From Monoplex corrugatus (lineage: Eukaryota; Mollusca; Gastropoda; Littorinimorpha; Ranellidae): 31,566 nucleotides of DNA. Every line of letters starts with the position of its first letter. Within the stretch, counting starts at the first letter, position 1. A model generated the notes under the pieces. That model saw only the letters and a program-made list of their open reading frames with translations. It did not search any database and was not told the DNA's origin. Positions 30,031-31,566 of this stretch are shown here, piece after piece. The stretch lies in assembly GCA_030674185.1 (NCBI GenBank), contig JAPXFY010000030.1:47760869-47792434 (forward strand), read 5' to 3'. A program made the position numbers and the translations under genes.

Positions 30031-30242
30031 CGTGCTCAACCAGGTTCTGCTCAAAACCGGTTGTTCTTGGCTCATCGAAGCCTGGGATCACACAGTCGAG
30101 TTTCTTCCACCTGACAGTTACTTCATTGAGGATGTTCAAAGCTTCAGACCAACGCCGTAGGTGTCTGTTTCTCTCGGGTGCGGTTGACGTCAGGATGCTT
30201 ATAAAAAGAAAGGAAGAAAGGGCAGAGTGCAGAATTGAATAA
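30031..30242. other. Unassigned segment with minus-strand open frame
   Basis: The minus strand (about 30190-30030) reads WSEALNILNEVTVRWKKLD and on to EPRTTGFEQNLVEHV without a stop. It looks like a coding remnant, but I do not recognise the family. It is sandwiched between two LINE ends and continues into repeats on both sides, so an intact gene is unlikely. Confidence 0.35.
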
Positions 30243-30428
30243 GAGCACCTGGTCACAACAGGAAAGCTTGAGGGAAAGAGAGCACCAGGTAGATCCAGGG
30301 AGAATATAATTATAGGACGGATTTGCAGAGTGGCTGAGGACAGAGAGCGTGGAGATGTACTTGCAGCAACAAGGGATATATTCGTGTGGAGGGCCATGAT
30401 CGCTAACGCCATGCAGCAGGGCACTTGA
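30243..30428 (+). pseudogene. Family B LINE C-terminus, sense
   Basis: An open run of 61 codons reads EHLVTTGKLEGKRAPGRSRE, passes GDVLAATRDIFVW, and ends WRAMIANAMQQGT before TGA at 30426-30428. It matches the nested copy at 1607-2078 (EHLGTMGKLEGKRAP...WRAMTSNTMWQGT). Upstream homology fades near 30200, so only the last ~60 residues are present. An (ATG)n tail follows directly. Confidence 0.85.
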
Positions 30429-30437
30429 TGATGATGG

Positions 30438-30478
<41 letters not shown>

Positions 30479-30650
30479 GGCCATGATCGCTAACGCCATG
30501 CAGCAGGGCACTTGATGATGATGATGATGATGATGATGGGCCATGATCGCCAACGCCACGCAGCAGGGCACTTGATGATGATGATGATGATGATGATGGA
30601 AGGCCATGATCGCCAACGCCATGCAGCAGGGCACTTGATGATGATGATGA
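30391..30650 (+). repeat. Four tandem copies of the family B 3' end plus (ATG)n tail
   Basis: The ~40-bp end ggccatgatcgc(t/c)aacgcc...cagcagggcacttga begins at 30391, 30478, 30538 and 30601 (spacings 87, 60, 63). Each copy is followed by (TGA)n: about 45 bp in the first, 20-25 in the next two, about 13 in the last. Copies 3 and 4 share gccaacgcc, copies 1 and 2 gctaacgcc. Confidence 0.95.
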
Positions 30651-31190
30651 GGTGCAACCAAGTCACAAAGTTTCAATACAGCAAGAAATTCCATGGCAAC
30701 AGACAACGTGAACAGAAAGCCTACAAGGCTGAGGACAAAGCTACCGGGCCGTGTGCGCCTTGTAACAAACCACGGTACTATGTAGCAGGGCTAAAAACAG
30801 GAGGAGGAAAAAAAAACACTGAAACTAGGGGGGTCGGGGGGTGGGGGGGCAAATCAGGGGCCATAACTTGCGCGCCGTTGCTATGAACGCTTGCAAACCG
30901 ATCACGGATGCCTTGCTCCCTTCGTTTGTTTTTTTTTCGTTTTTTTGTTTTTGTTTTTTACAAACCGAAATCACGGAATTCCACCCAGACGCGGAACGTT
31001 ATAAGCCCTGATGTAGTCCTCATCGTGGACAGACGTTTGATTGGTTAGCTTGTCCGACTGAAAATGGTGTTTGCCCACTGAGGTATCTCCAGGTTGATAC
31101 AATGTTGAACTCCACACATCAATGGTGTCCAACTGGAGATACTTCACACTGGTGAGCCTATCAAAACAGCAACTTGATTTAAGCTGATAA
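30651..31190. other. Unassigned DNA, weak minus-strand coding remnant
   Basis: Contains a G-run patch (30826-30848), T-runs (30929-30960), and a minus-strand open stretch (31165-30971) reading SVKYLQLDTIDVWSSTLYQP and HDEDYIRAYNVPRLGG. The latter looks compositionally protein-like, but I cannot assign it to a family. Plus-strand frame 30650-30800 is unassigned too. Confidence 0.35.
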
Positions 31191-31325
31191 GTCAATGATA
31201 ATAATATTGATAATAACAATAATGATAATAAAAACAAAATATATTTTGTTTTGACCCTCAAGATCCAGCAGTCATATTTTGTTTTACCAATAAAGATAAT
31301 AATAATAATAACAGTATGTATACAC
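31191..31325 (+). repeat. AAT-rich low-complexity patches
   Basis: (ataat)n and (aataat)n stretches at 31195-31235 and 31292-31312. The remainder to 31566 shows no recognised feature. Confidence 0.7.
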
Positions 31326-31566
31326 ACCAAATCTTGACAATTCAAATCAAAGCGTACTCACGCACCAGGCATATGCATACAATCGACAAAGACCACCTTA
31401 CAATATTTAATGTACAGACTGAGGGAAAGAAAGAGTGTTGAATTCATTGTTGGTAAAAGAAGTGGGATTTTGAATTGGATTTAAAAGCAGAAAGGTTTTG
31501 AGTTAGGCGAAGGAATAATATTCTGTCATTAGTTGTGTCCATACCTCAACTTCCTGTTCGCTTCCA

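Noticed and set aside
29894..30706. 270-codon minus-strand His-rich frame
   Set aside because: Runs antisense through the family B tandem ends, where (ATG)n reads as poly-His, and joins unrelated repeats.

Overview
This window is repeat-rich nuclear DNA from an animal. There is no operon structure, no ribosome binding sites and no intact protein-coding gene. What can be recognised is decayed non-LTR retrotransposon (LINE) sequence, tRNA-derived SINE-like repeats, dinucleotide microsatellites, several minisatellites, and a satellite-like array of about 15 kb that fills half the window. The LINE types, with an endonuclease/reverse-transcriptase polyprotein ending in a CCHC finger or in a (TGA)n tail, are common in molluscs and other marine invertebrates. 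A mollusc-like lophotrochozoan is my best guess, by inference only. A run of exactly 100 N (28967-29066) marks a scaffold gap.

Layout. 1-3140: an antisense, 5'-truncated LINE (called family A here). It has lost its catalytic FADD box, is interrupted by a second LINE 3' end (family B, 1607-2078) bounded by an 8-bp target-site duplication, and carries a 33-bp minisatellite expanded in frame inside its reading frame. 3190-3602: (GT)n. 3603-5040: AT-rich DNA, a GGGACGTCCC foldback motif cluster, a dispersed repeat and (CA)n. 5045-7670: a 2.6-kb polypyrimidine tract of degenerate AGTTCCCTC-type repeats with C-runs of up to 18. 7671-8490: non-repetitive DNA, a LINE tail and a near-perfect 43-bp palindrome. 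8490-23570: the triplet-phased array built almost entirely from TTG, TCG, TTC and CTG triplets, with internal duplications of about 0.8-1 kb and one stretch full of indels. 23571-28966: an 83-bp minisatellite (5 copies), two tandem copies of a ~540-bp repeat, SINE-like and LINE-like fragments, and G/T-rich DNA. 29067-31566: a sense family A LINE C-terminus, a sense family B 3' end whose last ~40 bp plus (ATG)n tail is repeated four times, then unassigned DNA.

The very long open frames in the array (up to 1372 codons) follow from triplet composition: stop-free in several frames at once, no protein-like composition. I do not regard any as a gene. I found no new gene system. The points most worth a second look are the triplet-phased satellite and its higher-order duplications, the minisatellite born inside a LINE frame, the nested insertion with its duplication, and the tandem LINE 3' ends.
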